Shown one piece after another: positions 24,721-37,005 of a stretch of 64,000 bases of DNA. The notes under the pieces are model-generated. The model was not told where the DNA came from and searched no databases. It was given only the letters and a program-made list of their open reading frames with translations. The stretch covers positions 11,179,924 through 11,243,923 of the forward strand of contig WMCF01000014.1 of assembly GCA_009792885.1 (NCBI GenBank). The letters run 5' to 3'. A program made the translations under genes and the position numbers. Every line of letters begins with the position of its first letter. The first letter of the stretch is position 1. This DNA comes from Eremophila alpestris peregrina. Lineage: Eukaryota; Chordata; Aves; Passeriformes; Alaudidae.

Positions 24721-24850
24721 GAATCATAGAATGGTTTGGATTGGAGGGGACTTCAGTGATCATCTAGTTCCAACCCTCCTGCCAAGGTCAGGGAAATTGT
24801 TCTCTAGACCAGGTTGTTCAAAGCCCCACCCAACCTGGCCTTGAATTTCC
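24721..24850 (-). mobile_element. CR1 LINE 3'-end fragment, antisense
   Basis: The plus strand reads GAATCATAGAATGGTTTGGA, followed by TTGGAGGGGACTTCAGTGAT, CATCTAGTTCCAACCC and later CAGGTTGTTCAAAGCC and CAACCTGGCCTTGAA. This is a clear reverse complement of the avian CR1 3' region. It is one of the best preserved CR1 pieces in the window and is 5' truncated at about 24850, where similarity stops. Confidence 0.93.
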
Positions 24851-25833
24851 ACTTCTTTTTTTCTGAATTTTCAGAAACGCAGTGTTTCATTCCAGTTGAA
24901 CAACAGTCACTAACAACAGTATTCCATCTGATGTGGTTTCTTTTATGAAGAGATACTAGTGCTCATTTTCAATGTGAAAATTACCATTTCAGCTTTTATC
25001 TATGCATTTTCCTGAATATATAGTAATGGATTTATAAGTATGAAGGCATAGTGTGTAAAACACGCTCCCTCCTTTGTAACGCTTACTGGAAAATGCATTG
25101 TGTTAGACCTGCTTTTGAAAAACAGAATAATCAAAGGCATATTATAAAGAAAAATACCTGAAAATGTGAATGTTCCTGTTAAAAAATATACTTATAGATT
25201 TTATCTTTATTTGATGGTGCAGTTCATGGGTGGTTGAAATAAAAGCACATTCCTCACTGTGAGTCACTGCCCGGGGGTTTTGTGAACCCTCCAGCATCTG
25301 AGTTCTTAATGCTCAAATGGACAAGGCCCTTCAGACCCTTCTCTGCTTTTCTTGAGAGTTGTAGTGGGCACCTTGGTGAGAATGGGATGGAATGGGTGTG
25401 GAAGCACCAAAGAAACCATTCGAGAAGGACCCTGAGAATGGCACCCAGATGAGGTCATCGAGATAGCAGCACATCTATGTGACCTTCCCAGGACACCCAC
25501 TTCAGGAGACAGGTCAGTCAGTGAAACCTGATGACTCATAGAAGTGGGTGGGAAGAATAGATTGTTTGCTGTTGCCTGAAGACACCAGAAATGCACATCC
25601 AGCAGCAGCACATGTTTGCCAGCCTAAAGAGAAAGGAGGATGAGGTACGTCCTGTTCACCATGTCATTGCAAGGATTGTATCTCCACTGTCAGTGCTGAA
25701 CAGGCTTTTGGTTACCTATGTCTCTTGTGAGTGCATGGATTGGGTGCAAGCAGCACCATCCCATTCTGTAAGATCTCACACTGAGCTCTTCTAAGTTCTT
25801 GGTACACAGTGATGCAATATTGTCTTGAGACTT

Positions 25834-25907
25834 TTCAGGATGTGAGGTTTAAACCAGATGATTTTCAGAGGTTCCTTCCAATGTAAATTGTTCTGCAATT
25901 CTGTCAC
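25834..25907 (+). mobile_element. CR1 LINE 3'-end fragment, sense
   Basis: The sequence GGTTTAAACCAGATGATTTT, CAGAGGTTCCTTCCAATGTA and ATTGTTCTGCAATTCTGTCA fits a diverged CR1 3' end (the GGACTAGATGATC...CCTTCCAACC...ATTCTATGATTCT pattern). It is short and more diverged than the copies at 20.2 and 24.7 kb. Confidence 0.75.
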
Positions 25908-28900
25908 TTGAAAGCAGGAGTATGTTCCATGAACTTCACTGCTCAGGTGATAATGTGCAGTGTATAGTATAGTAGAGGTTTATGGTGATTTCTTAAATCT
26001 TAAACTTTTATCTTCATTTGTTTGAACTACACATGTTTTGTTTGTTAAAAATGATTTTAAGTCACCTAGATACAAAAAAAAAAGGCATTTCTGAGCATAA
26101 AAATTAGTTTTAAATAATTTTGCACTTGAAAAAATTTCATTCAGAGTATCTTTCTGATCAGAAGGCTGTAAACCTCTGAACTTCAGCGACCTGGGATTGA
26201 AATGTCATCTCACTTGTAGGCTGAGACAGGATCAATCACAAACAATGAGGATTATGTATCCACTTAAAAAAACCCACACTGCCCAGACTGCACTGTCCAA
26301 TTTGCAGACCTCATCTTGTCGCATTCTTTATGGTGCTAAGCTGATTGTATGAGGCTGGAGCCACAAGTAATCTCTCTCATTCAGCTCTGCTGAAATGTTG
26401 CTGGACGTACAGAATGAAGGCATGTTACTCAAAATCATGCACATCTGTCAGCTCTAGCATAGGCCAGGAGTTGTGCTTTTGGTTTGCTACTTGTCTGATA
26501 CAGTTTCTTTAAGAACGCTGAAAGATCTGTGGTGAACCCCACCAGCCTTTACCCTTAGTAGAATTCTCTGTTAAATGAACTGAGCCAATTGTCATGGTGG
26601 TGGTCTGACAATTCAAGGAGTAAATGTACAACTGAATAAAACAGCTTTCTCCTAACTTTGCTATTTCACTGTAGCTCTTTTACTGGTATTTTCATTGTCA
26701 AAATGAGTGCTACATTTTGATCCCAAATACTTCTGTGTTCTATCATTCTATTACTATCATTCCTGTTCATTCTCATCAGTGTGGGCAACAGAAGGTATAT
26801 TTCATTACTCCATTTCTTTTCATATTCAGATTACTAGCAAATTTTTCTATCATCTATTCTAGTAAAAATACACATTTTCCTTACCTCCCAGCTCTGTCTG
26901 TGCCTTAATACTTTCTTAATTTGATCTCTGTCACTTGTAACATATACCTTGTAACCTACACTTCCCGAGCTGTCCATTGCTTCCCCTTCTCTTACCTAAC
27001 CCCCTTGTACCTTTTTTTGGCCATCTTCCTAAAGTGTATAATTCTGTTTCTTTGAAATCCCCCACAAATTCACCTTGTGTATCAAGCTTGGTTTTATTCC
27101 ACTCAGTCCTTCTCCCCCTCCACATGCTTCCTGCTGTGTTTCCTTAGCATGCTAATTTAGATTTTTCCTAAATTTTCTTGGCTTGCACTTAGCCCTCTCT
27201 GTCCACTCCCTACAGCAAAGTCTTTCCAGTTCATCATACTGCTGCTCTCTTTTCTCTGATTCAATGCTCTCCTCTGTGAGGATCCCAAGACTCTCAGGTA
27301 GCAATCACAATAAATTGTGTTCTGTGATCAGTTGCACTCAGGCAACACCAGTAACACAATAGAATTGAGCCCAGTGCCTTTGTACAAGTATGAGCAAGAG
27401 AGAAAAGATAGTGAGCATTTACTTTGAAGGTCCTTTTTTGCTCCATTTAGATCTTGTGCATAATGCTGTGGTTATTAAGGTGTTGCTGTAAGATGCCTAA
27501 TAGGCTTTAAAGACAATTATGCTGTGTAGTGCTTTAGTTTGTTTCTCTTAAGTAGCTGAGTTAAAATCTTACCGTGTGAAATGGTGAAGGATTGCTGTGG
27601 GTGGTGAGTGGGATCTCGAGTTCTTTCACAACCACTGGTGTAATAAGCCAGTGGTTCCACCTGGTATGGTCCCAGAATGGGAGACACATCTGAGGCTGCA
27701 GTGTCTTATTTGGACGTGATACTGAGTCTGTGTGAGTGTATCAAATACTTCATTCACATAATGTTCCATCAGTAAGTCCTTCAGACTTGATATCCTGCCA
27801 AAGGGGCTGCCACAATTCCTGTATTCATAAACAGTGTCCTTGAGATCTTGTCTGCTCCTTTCTGCACAACTCACTGTATTAAATGAACTTTATCTTTTTG
27901 GGGAAGGGAACAGTATCCTGTGGTTTTTATGAATGACTAGATGCCATCATAGTTGTTTACTGATGATGTTCCCTGGTTGGAGTTATATATTATGAAGCAC
28001 AGTTGTTTCCAAGATTTAATAATGTGACAATTAAATTTATTTTCTTTTTTGGTAGCAGAGCCAAGGAGAAATTAATTGTTGTTTATGTCAGTTTTCTAGT
28101 CAATTCAGTATGACTCTTGCTTTAGCAGGGATTACAGATTTAGGAACTGAATAAATGAGGCAGTAACAAATGCTAGACATGTCAAAAAAGTATCCTATGA
28201 AATAGCAATCAAGAAGAGCATACAGTAGTAGTTTAATTCTACCAGCTTACTCCCTGTTACCCAAATAAATAAGCATTTTGCCTGAGAAAGGCCTGCATGT
28301 GCATCCTAAGAAAATGTTTGCATCCAAGATTTAATTCCTGCTGTCATTTTACAAGCTAAACTCAGTGAAAAGTTTTGACAAACAAATCCCTCTTGTAAAA
28401 TTTTTCTTAACACATCTTTAGAGCTACAGGCTACCATAAGGAAAGCAAGAGGAAAACTACTCTTTTTCTCAAAGGGATTTTTAAGACAAGCCAATGTGAT
28501 TTGTTGACACATTGTAAGCGTTGCATCTTCTTTGGTTGAATCACTCTTGATTTACACAAGAGGATCTTTGTCTAATGAATTATCCATTGCTATTTTTCTT
28601 ACCAAAAGATTTGTGACCACTCTGACCAAAAAGGAGAGAATGCTTTTCTTGCTGTATGATACCGTAAATGCATCTCTGAAAATGCTGTGCAGAGCTTTTG
28701 TTTTTATGCAATGCAGTAGGATCATTGAAAACCAGAGATTTGGGCACAGACAGCCATGACATACTATCACCTGTTGCTGTAGACAAGGAATGCTTCATTA
28801 ATGAGACAGAATGGGTACTAGGGCTGTCTGGTGAATCTACTTAACATAAAATTCACTCTTGAAGCAGCTGTTTCTCCCTCAGTCCACCTCTGTCTTGTGA

Positions 28901-31900
28901 TCTGTCCACATAGCAGTGTTCTGTGAAGCCCAGTCAGAAACCAGGAGTGTCTCGGGAGAAAAATCATAAAAATTCAAGTTTTTCAAGCTTCTTACTGCAA
29001 GTCTTCTCACTTCAAACGCACAAGGTGTTTATGGGCAGGAAAAACCTTTAGAAGGCATCTGTATGGAGGAGCACTGACAGACATTGTGTGAATAGCAATA
29101 TTTGCATAAACTTTTTAGTAAGTGGAGATGGAAGTCTCCATTTTCCATGGTTACTGATCCTCAGATATCCAGTTCAAACAGACATACCTGAGAATGAAAG
29201 GTGTACCTTTTGCAGTCTTTTAGGGTATCTCCTATCACATTTCAAAGTGCAGTCTTCTGTAGCTTAACACTCTCCAGTGATGGCTTACAGATAGGCAAGA
29301 TATATTGGCACAGGTTGTAGACAAAGCTCAGTATATTAGCACAGGATGATAGAGTGGGAGATGGTACATAAGGTTGGCTGATTCTCCCACAAGCCAGATT
29401 AATTTAGCTCATCCAGGACATGTTATTATAGCCAGGTTGGTTCCAGTACAAATCCAGCTCAGTTATATCAACGCTGTGCTGCAGTTTAAAGTGTAGATGT
29501 ACTCACTGTTGGAAAATATATCCACCACAATTACTGAGAAATGCCCCTCAGGGTGCACTTTCTTTGGGAGCACTTTCTGAAAGAGCCCTCCAGAAGCAGA
29601 GAAGGACAAATATGAGCTCGGAAGCTCTCAAGTAATATTGCAATCATTTGACTCTAGAGCAGAAATGGATTTTAATCAATTTCACGGAGAGTTCTTACTG
29701 TCAAGAAACCAAGTCCAAGGAAAAAGGTATATTATAACTTGCTGCAAATTTTGTGGTTGGTGTTTGCAGAGATGTGAAGAAGTCAGATTCACAGTGGATG
29801 CTGCTTTTTTGCACTGGTTATTAGTGCAATAGTTGTAATAAACTTGGATTTAGTTGGCTAACAAACAGCAGTGTGCTAGCCTGGTTTTTCAAACATGGAG
29901 CTTTCCATGAAAAAGTAATAACATATATAAAGGCTAATGCTTATTAGCTTTTAATAGAGAATGCATCTACATATTATATTTTTACTAGATCTTCAGTCTT
30001 TGCAGATTATATGAATTCAGCACACCAGAAATGAAGAACAGTAAAATATGTGTTATCCCCTAATGTCTAGTTATTTATTTCACTTCCTAGCACGTCCTTC
30101 TAGTATCACTTTTTAGAAAAGAGACTTCCACAGTGGAACGTTCAGAAGCCTGATATTCACTTGCTTAAGTGAAAGCAGAGCAGAGGAGATAGGTTATTTA
30201 AAATAGTTTAAAGAAAGCTGTCATTTAAAACATCTGGTATTTTAAAATGTTCCTGCTTATGTTTCTGTTCTATCAAAAAAATCTTTTCTGACTTAGTGGA
30301 AGGCAAGAAATGTTTTTAATTTCCTACTTTAGTCCATAAGCCTTAGCCAATAAATTGTGTTCATTGAGTTCAAGCTGCTCATTTGTGATACTGTATAGAA
30401 AACCTGATATCCTTGGGAATACTTGCTGAAGAGCTGCTGTGCTGATGTTGGGATTTTTATTACACTAAGCGACATTCATAACCTGTTAGTGTTGGTTTGT
30501 TTTTTTTTTTTTTCCTAGTCTTGTAGTGCATGCTGGAAAACACTCAAAACTAAAATCCCCATTGGTTATTACCAGTTAAGAAAATACCAATACCTGGTCT
30601 CAGTTATTAATTTACACTAAATTTAATGTATAGGTTAATAGAGAAGTGTAATGGCTCTCTATGGACTGTGCTGCTTTTTAAACCTTTAGAATTCCATTTT
30701 ATGTACTTTCTCTCTGTTTTGTGTGTTGATTGGGTTGGGTTTTTTTTCTAATTAGTTTAATATACAAGCTGTGTTTCTGAATATGCCTTGATTACTTCCA
30801 AAATTTCTGAAGCGATGCTTTCCTCTCATGCTGTTTGTATTTTGAATATGCTTGACTGGCAGACTTCAAACATCTTCATTTTGTTTAACCTTTCAACCCT
30901 TGTAGTTGCAAATGACATCAAAATGCTGTAGCTCTGCTCTAAGAAGAGACAGTTTCATACCCTTCATTGAATTAGTGAGACTTAACCAGTGTAACTCTTT
31001 TGAATGATGAAAAATTTGTCAAGTCCAGGCTGCCCTTGTCCCAGAATAGAATTATGCAGCTCTTGCTGAAACACATTTCCTAAGTGCAGATTTTCTGATT
31101 TTTTGCAGGTTTATATTGATCTGATTTAGACCTGATTGGATTATCTGCTGCTGTGGCAGTGTGTTTCTATCAGAAACACATGGAAGGGAGATACACTGCA
31201 TTCTTAACTGGATTCTGATACATCCTATGAATAAATTGCAGCTTGTTCCTGCTCCTCTTATCCAGTCCAAAGGGCACTGTATATAGAGCTTCACCCCATA
31301 AGGATTCTGCCCGTTGCTTGAAATATTCCATCAAGCAGCACTTCAACTCTTTCACTGGCATTTCAGAATGGGTAAAAAAACCCCACATTTCACTGCTAAA
31401 TAACATGTTAAAGCTGAGCAATTCATATCAGTCCCCCTGAAGTTTAATTGCTTTATAAGCATTAATCTGAGTTAAGCAAGTCCCACCAGCAGAACACTCC
31501 AGCGATTCTGACATTGGTGGTATAGCAATTTATGGAGCTCTGACAGTCCCAGATCATGCCCAGTTGCTGCAAAGATACTTCCAGACTAAAGCTTAAAGCT
31601 GCTCTTGTTTCACATGATTCCTGTATTCCTTAAAGGAATAGAATAAAAGCTCTGTGTATCATCTGACACAAATTAATTTCACTCCTTCCATCTGCTTTTT
31701 CAATGCCTGCAGTTTAATTTCACATACCTTTGTCTGGAATGGTGGATGTGCATGCAGTAACTGTCCCTTGCATACTGTGTATAAGTCAGGACAAGTGGAA
31801 TTGTTCTACAAACCTTTTGTAAGAGGGCAGTACGTGTTGCTGTCAAAGTTAACATCTCCTGACTGACACTTGTCTGTTAGGATTGTTCATTTCCCATGAA

Positions 31901-34900
31901 GGCAGTTGAAGACATAAAACTTTACTGCATGTTAACCACATACACTAAAGACTGTATTTTTTATAGCATCTTAGGGTTTTATGTTTGCTCTTTTTTAAAT
32001 ACATCAATAAGATTTTTTAAAAGATTTTCTTAGTTATATTGAAATTCTAGTGATTATAATGATGTTATAATAATAACAATAGATATAATAATGTCAGTTG
32101 AGGATGGGATATTTGCCAACTTTGCTGTTTTGCTAAAATAAGAATAATCTTTATCCCAGAAATAACTATTTTTAGGTGTGTGCATTAGGGGAACTAAATG
32201 AAATATTAAAATTACACTTTACTTAATCCAGTTGAGAGTGTTGCTTCCTCAGACCCCTCACTTTTCGAGCTATTGGGACTATTTGCAGCATCAGTTGGAT
32301 CAGACTTTAGTTGCCAGTGTTTCAAAAAGGATATGATGATAGAAGACTAGGTCTGAAAATGTTGTTTGTAAGTGGAAATCTGTATTGGATTTGGATTATT
32401 TTGATGTAGAGTTTTCAAGTATTCCTGTGACTGAAGTAGCTGCAGTTGATTTTACCATTTCCTTTCTGCACAGGAAAAGATGCAAATTCTGAGCAGTAGT
32501 TAAAGCAGAAAACCTTGTTACTAAATTTATGTAAAGAATATATTCAAAATCCAGTATCAGTACTGCCCTGTATAATATCCACCCTTTTTATTTCCTGTTT
32601 GCACTATCAACATAAAATAGGTGATCTAATAAAATTTTTGTATGCAATCATAGCTTTGAAAATGTCTGGAGCAGAATATACTAAGTTAAACATATCTGTA
32701 TTAGGTGGATTTTTCTTAGTGACAATAGAAAAAGCAGATTCTTTTCTAACCTATTCTGGGATTGTTTTCAGCTCCTTTAGGACAAAGCTAATGCCACACT
32801 TACTTCGTATTAAATCTTATTTTGAAGGTTAATAGGAACTTATTATAAAGCATTAAAATGATTCCCCTGTGTGGAGAGGAATTTTTCACTGAATGATGTA
32901 ATCAAGATAAATTTTCTGTCATTTTGCCTCACCTGGTCTCTCCCAAATTATAGAACAGAGAAAATATGTCTGAAAAGAGATATTTTGGAAGTTGCATTTT
33001 GAGTATGTCACTTAATATCTTCTGTTAGAAGTGATTTTTATTTTAAAAGCAGAAGTTATTTTCTTGTATTTCTGGACTTATTTTAATGATTTACATTCAA
33101 GCATACAGTAGCAAGCAGAGCAAGGATGTTAAATTCAATGGTGCTCTCATCATGTGTCCTAAAACTTAATACAAAATCATATTGGCTTTTAATAGTGTCT
33201 AATATAAAGATAAATGCTAGACATATCTGTAGGCCATATGATTAAATATTTATGCCTATATTAAGAAATACTGGGAAGCTTTTTATTTATTTATAATTTT
33301 GTATCTTTTCAAGTCATATTCTAGAACCAATGTCCTACAGGCTGTTCAGCTCTCAGAAGAGCTCCTAAAGGGCACAAGCACTAAAGCAGCAAAGCAGAAC
33401 TCTATCTTATTTGATAAAGCTACAAACACCCACCCCTACAACCAAAAAGGAGAATGTCTAACCTTCCCCTGAAAAAGCAGTAAGGTCATGAGTTCTGTTG
33501 TGAAATATATATTAACTAAAGTAGATTGCTTACTGGTTTCAGAGCCATAAAGGAAAAGCCATTGGTAGTGAGAAAACTGTGCAAGAGAAAATGCCTAACC
33601 TGCCTAAGCAGGTTGTGAAAGAACTAAAAATCATTTTAAAGGAATTAATTCTGTTTAACTAGCATATTTCCAAAATTAAATGTTACCATTTTAGATACAA
33701 ATTTCAAACCATCTTTTTTTACTTACCAATTTAATTTAATTAAGCCAGTTTAAATCAAGACAGCTAATAAAAGCTCAGATCCTTTGTCCTTTATTAGTTT
33801 TATTCTTAAACAGCTACAAAGCAACCCACAACCGTATGTCACATTGAGTAGTCACTTGGCATTTTACTATATAAATAGCTCATTAATTCTATATGAGGGA
33901 AATTGTCTTCTTAAGAAATATTGGAAGAGGTTTTGGTTTTGCCTACAAGCCTAAGTAATGAAACATTTTTTTTCTACATATTTTTCTACCACAGCTGCAG
34001 GATTCATATCAATACTGTAGTACCCTGTAGCTAGAAGGTAAGTAATTGAGAATAGTAGGGTTTCAATAAGGGATTTTCTGTGTATTCATATCATTTTCCA
34101 CTACTACCTGGCACATAATGTGAGTTATTGGAATAACAAAAGATTATTGCAAATTATATTGTTAATAGGAAATAGTCTGATTATTTTGGATATGTACAGG
34201 CAAAGGATGTAAAAAGTGCCCTATCAGCCTGTGTCAAACCCTGAATTAAGTGAACCCTGTTACATTAAAATCTCCCTGCTTATTTAACAGGATGAGGAGA
34301 GGGAGTAATAATTATAATAAAGACTGGGGTTTTTTTTCTTTGGGTTTTTGTTTGTTTGTTGGTTTTTTAATTATGAGATGGCACATTAATATTACATGAC
34401 TTCTCACACTAAATAATTAGTAACCCATAAATTCCATTTCAAATATGAAAAAGTATAATTTTCTCTGTTTCTAATTTTTGTGCAGGATTGTGGAGGACTG
34501 AGAGAGATCAAGCAAAGACTCTAAATATTGTAACAATAACTTCTGATAAGAATTCTTCTCTTTTATATTAGTCTCAGCAGTCAGTAATACACAACTTTTT
34601 GCTGCATATGTTGTGGGGTTTGTCTTTCTCACATACTTATTGGAGGAATAACCTCATTACCTATGCCATTGAAAACTAAGCTGTTGTGAAAAGAATGGAG
34701 GCATTTTTCATAGCAGTTTACACAGCTGACCATAAGCCAAGCATGGATCAGTACATCACATTCTGTAACTGCTGTGCAAAGTCTCACATTGATTGGAGTT
34801 GACAGGGAAATGCCCATTGTTAAAACCCATCCACTGTTAGCAGAAATGTGGCATGAAGCAGGTTGAACATGTGATAGCTGCTGGCTCTTTGAACGTTGTC

Positions 34901-36879
34901 TATTCAAATGTCAGATTAGTAAAGCAGTTTGGGGTGGGGTTTTTTGCACTGTGCTTAGCACCAGCTGGAAAAATCTGGTGTGATGGTCATTTCCTGCTGA
35001 GTCAGAATGCAGCAAAGCTCCAACATGAATGCAGTGGCCCACAGGAGATGGTTGCTTTCTGGTCTGTGCTAGAGAAGAGACAGCACTGTGTTTGGAAATG
35101 TAGAAATGATCAAAGAGCTTCTGTGACATTTGTGAAGGAAAGTATTTCAATATGTTTTTACAACTCTTCTTTCAGAGCACAGTTTATCTCTCTAAATGCT
35201 CTGCCTTTAGGTTGGGTTTTTTTAGTGAATTGCTAACATTTGTGACTGTGTGGTTGCTAGAAGAGATAGCACTTCAGAGTGTTTAACACATAATATTGAA
35301 AGAGGCTTAAAATCAACAACAGATCTGTAAAGATAACTGGATTATGTTACAGAAATAATTTTAGTAAATGAGATTTACCCAATATATGTCTCGAAACAGA
35401 AATCTCAACATATGGCTATTTCTATCCAAACTAGAGAAGTTGGACTCCTTCCTCTCTTTTAGAGAAAATAGACCGAAAAGTCTCCCAGCTGTATTCCTGC
35501 TCTACTAATTTTGTTTCCCTCCTTTCTACCAGTTTTTGCCCATGTGGAGAAGAAAAGGCATTTCTTGTGTTCCCTCCAAGTGAACCTTTGCAAGAAGCTC
35601 TTTTTTGTGCAAAGTAAGTTTCTCTATTTATTTATCGATCTATATTTTTTTCCTTCTCTTCTTTCCTAAATATGCTCAGCTTGTATTTAAAGGAAGCTTT
35701 TAAAACCTTTGAAAATATGACGTTGAGTAGGTGCATGGATGATACCTTATGGAAACTGCTGAGCTCATATTATTCATTTTAGGTTATATGTGAACTATTG
35801 GCAAATTCCCTTCACAGAAAAAAAAAAAAAGAGTGTGAGAGATGAATGATAAAAGGTTGGTTTGATGAACTGGGCAAAGATGATCTTCCATTAGGGAAGA
35901 GAGGCACAAGTTTCCCATCTACTTTGCCCTGTCAGCGTAACTGAGCTCCAATATTGAGAGTTTCATCTGCAAGTAATTGCTTCTGGCCTCTTATAAGAAC
36001 ACTTTGTCTTTACAGTGTTTGATAGATGAGTGCAAGGAAGGGCCATAAGATGTTCCACATCCCATTCACCTTTCTTTCCATGCCTGGGAAGAAAGTCTGC
36101 AGCTCCAGAGCAGTGATAAGTACAAAACCAAGCAATGGCCAGTGGCCTGTTTGGGCTGATGACCCACTGCACTCTGTCTGGCCATGTGTGGGTCATACAT
36201 AAGAGCTTGCTGTTATTGATTCAGCCTGGTCCTGGGGGTCACCTCCTCTCACCCCCAAGGGAGGTTATTCCTCCTCATTCTGGGTCTGCCCTCCAGCAGT
36301 CACATGGAGCAGTGCTGGCACTGCTTGGTCTTCTACCATCCAAAAGTTGCCTCTCTGTCTTCAGCTTTTCTCTGTTTTTAGTAAAAGTTTCAAGTAGAGG
36401 AGTTCTTAAGGTACAGGGCAGGTGGCACTGGGTCAGAAAGAGGGAGTCAGTGCTCAAGCAGCAACAGGAATGATGGATTCACTCCTGCAGTGCTTAGTCA
36501 GGACCCTTACAAAAGGCAAGTACTTGTCATAGGATAAAAGATGTGCTTGTTCTTGAATAAATTGCAGTGGATACTGTCATAATTGGACGTGTCTAGTAGT
36601 TTATATTTTGTTCAGAAAGCTGCTGTGTGCTACATAATGCTCACAGGAATGAAATGTTCTGCGATTGCATTGTGTTGATCCCATCAGATAGATTTTGTGG
36701 AAGACAGGATAGCAGAAGGACTCTAGGTTTTGTAAAAAATAATTCATATGTTAAATGAAAGAATTATTATCTAGGAGAGCTATTTATCTACATAAACAAT
36801 TGTCAGCCTGATTCTTTATTCAGTAAGAGATAAAGCTTTTCAAACAGATCACACAGATTGAGTTCAGGATAGCAAAACA

Positions 36880-37005
36880 TTGAATCATAGAACAATTTGC
36901 TTTACAAAGAATCTCCAGGAAAATCCAATTTCTTTTTGCTCAAAGCAGAACTCAATTCCAAGGTAGAATGGCCTGACTGGGGTTGGATCCAGTCAAGGAT
37001 ATCTG
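36880..37005 (-). mobile_element. CR1 LINE 3'-end fragment, antisense, diverged
   Basis: The plus strand begins TTGAATCATAGAACAATTTG and later reads TTGCTCAAAGCAGAACTCAA and GGATCCAGTCAAGGATATCT. These correspond to the antisense CR1 3' end and the adjoining CTCAAAGCAGG...GTCCAGT...ATATCT landmarks. About 125 bases are recognisable. Confidence 0.75.

Noticed and set aside
27626..27874. Minus-strand frame of 82 codons that looked like a possible retroelement fragment
   Set aside because: I could not match it to any transposon or protein motif; length is within chance.
31170..31421. Minus-strand frame of 83 codons near 31.2-31.4 kb
   Set aside because: No recognisable family, no splice context and a length expected by chance in this much sequence.
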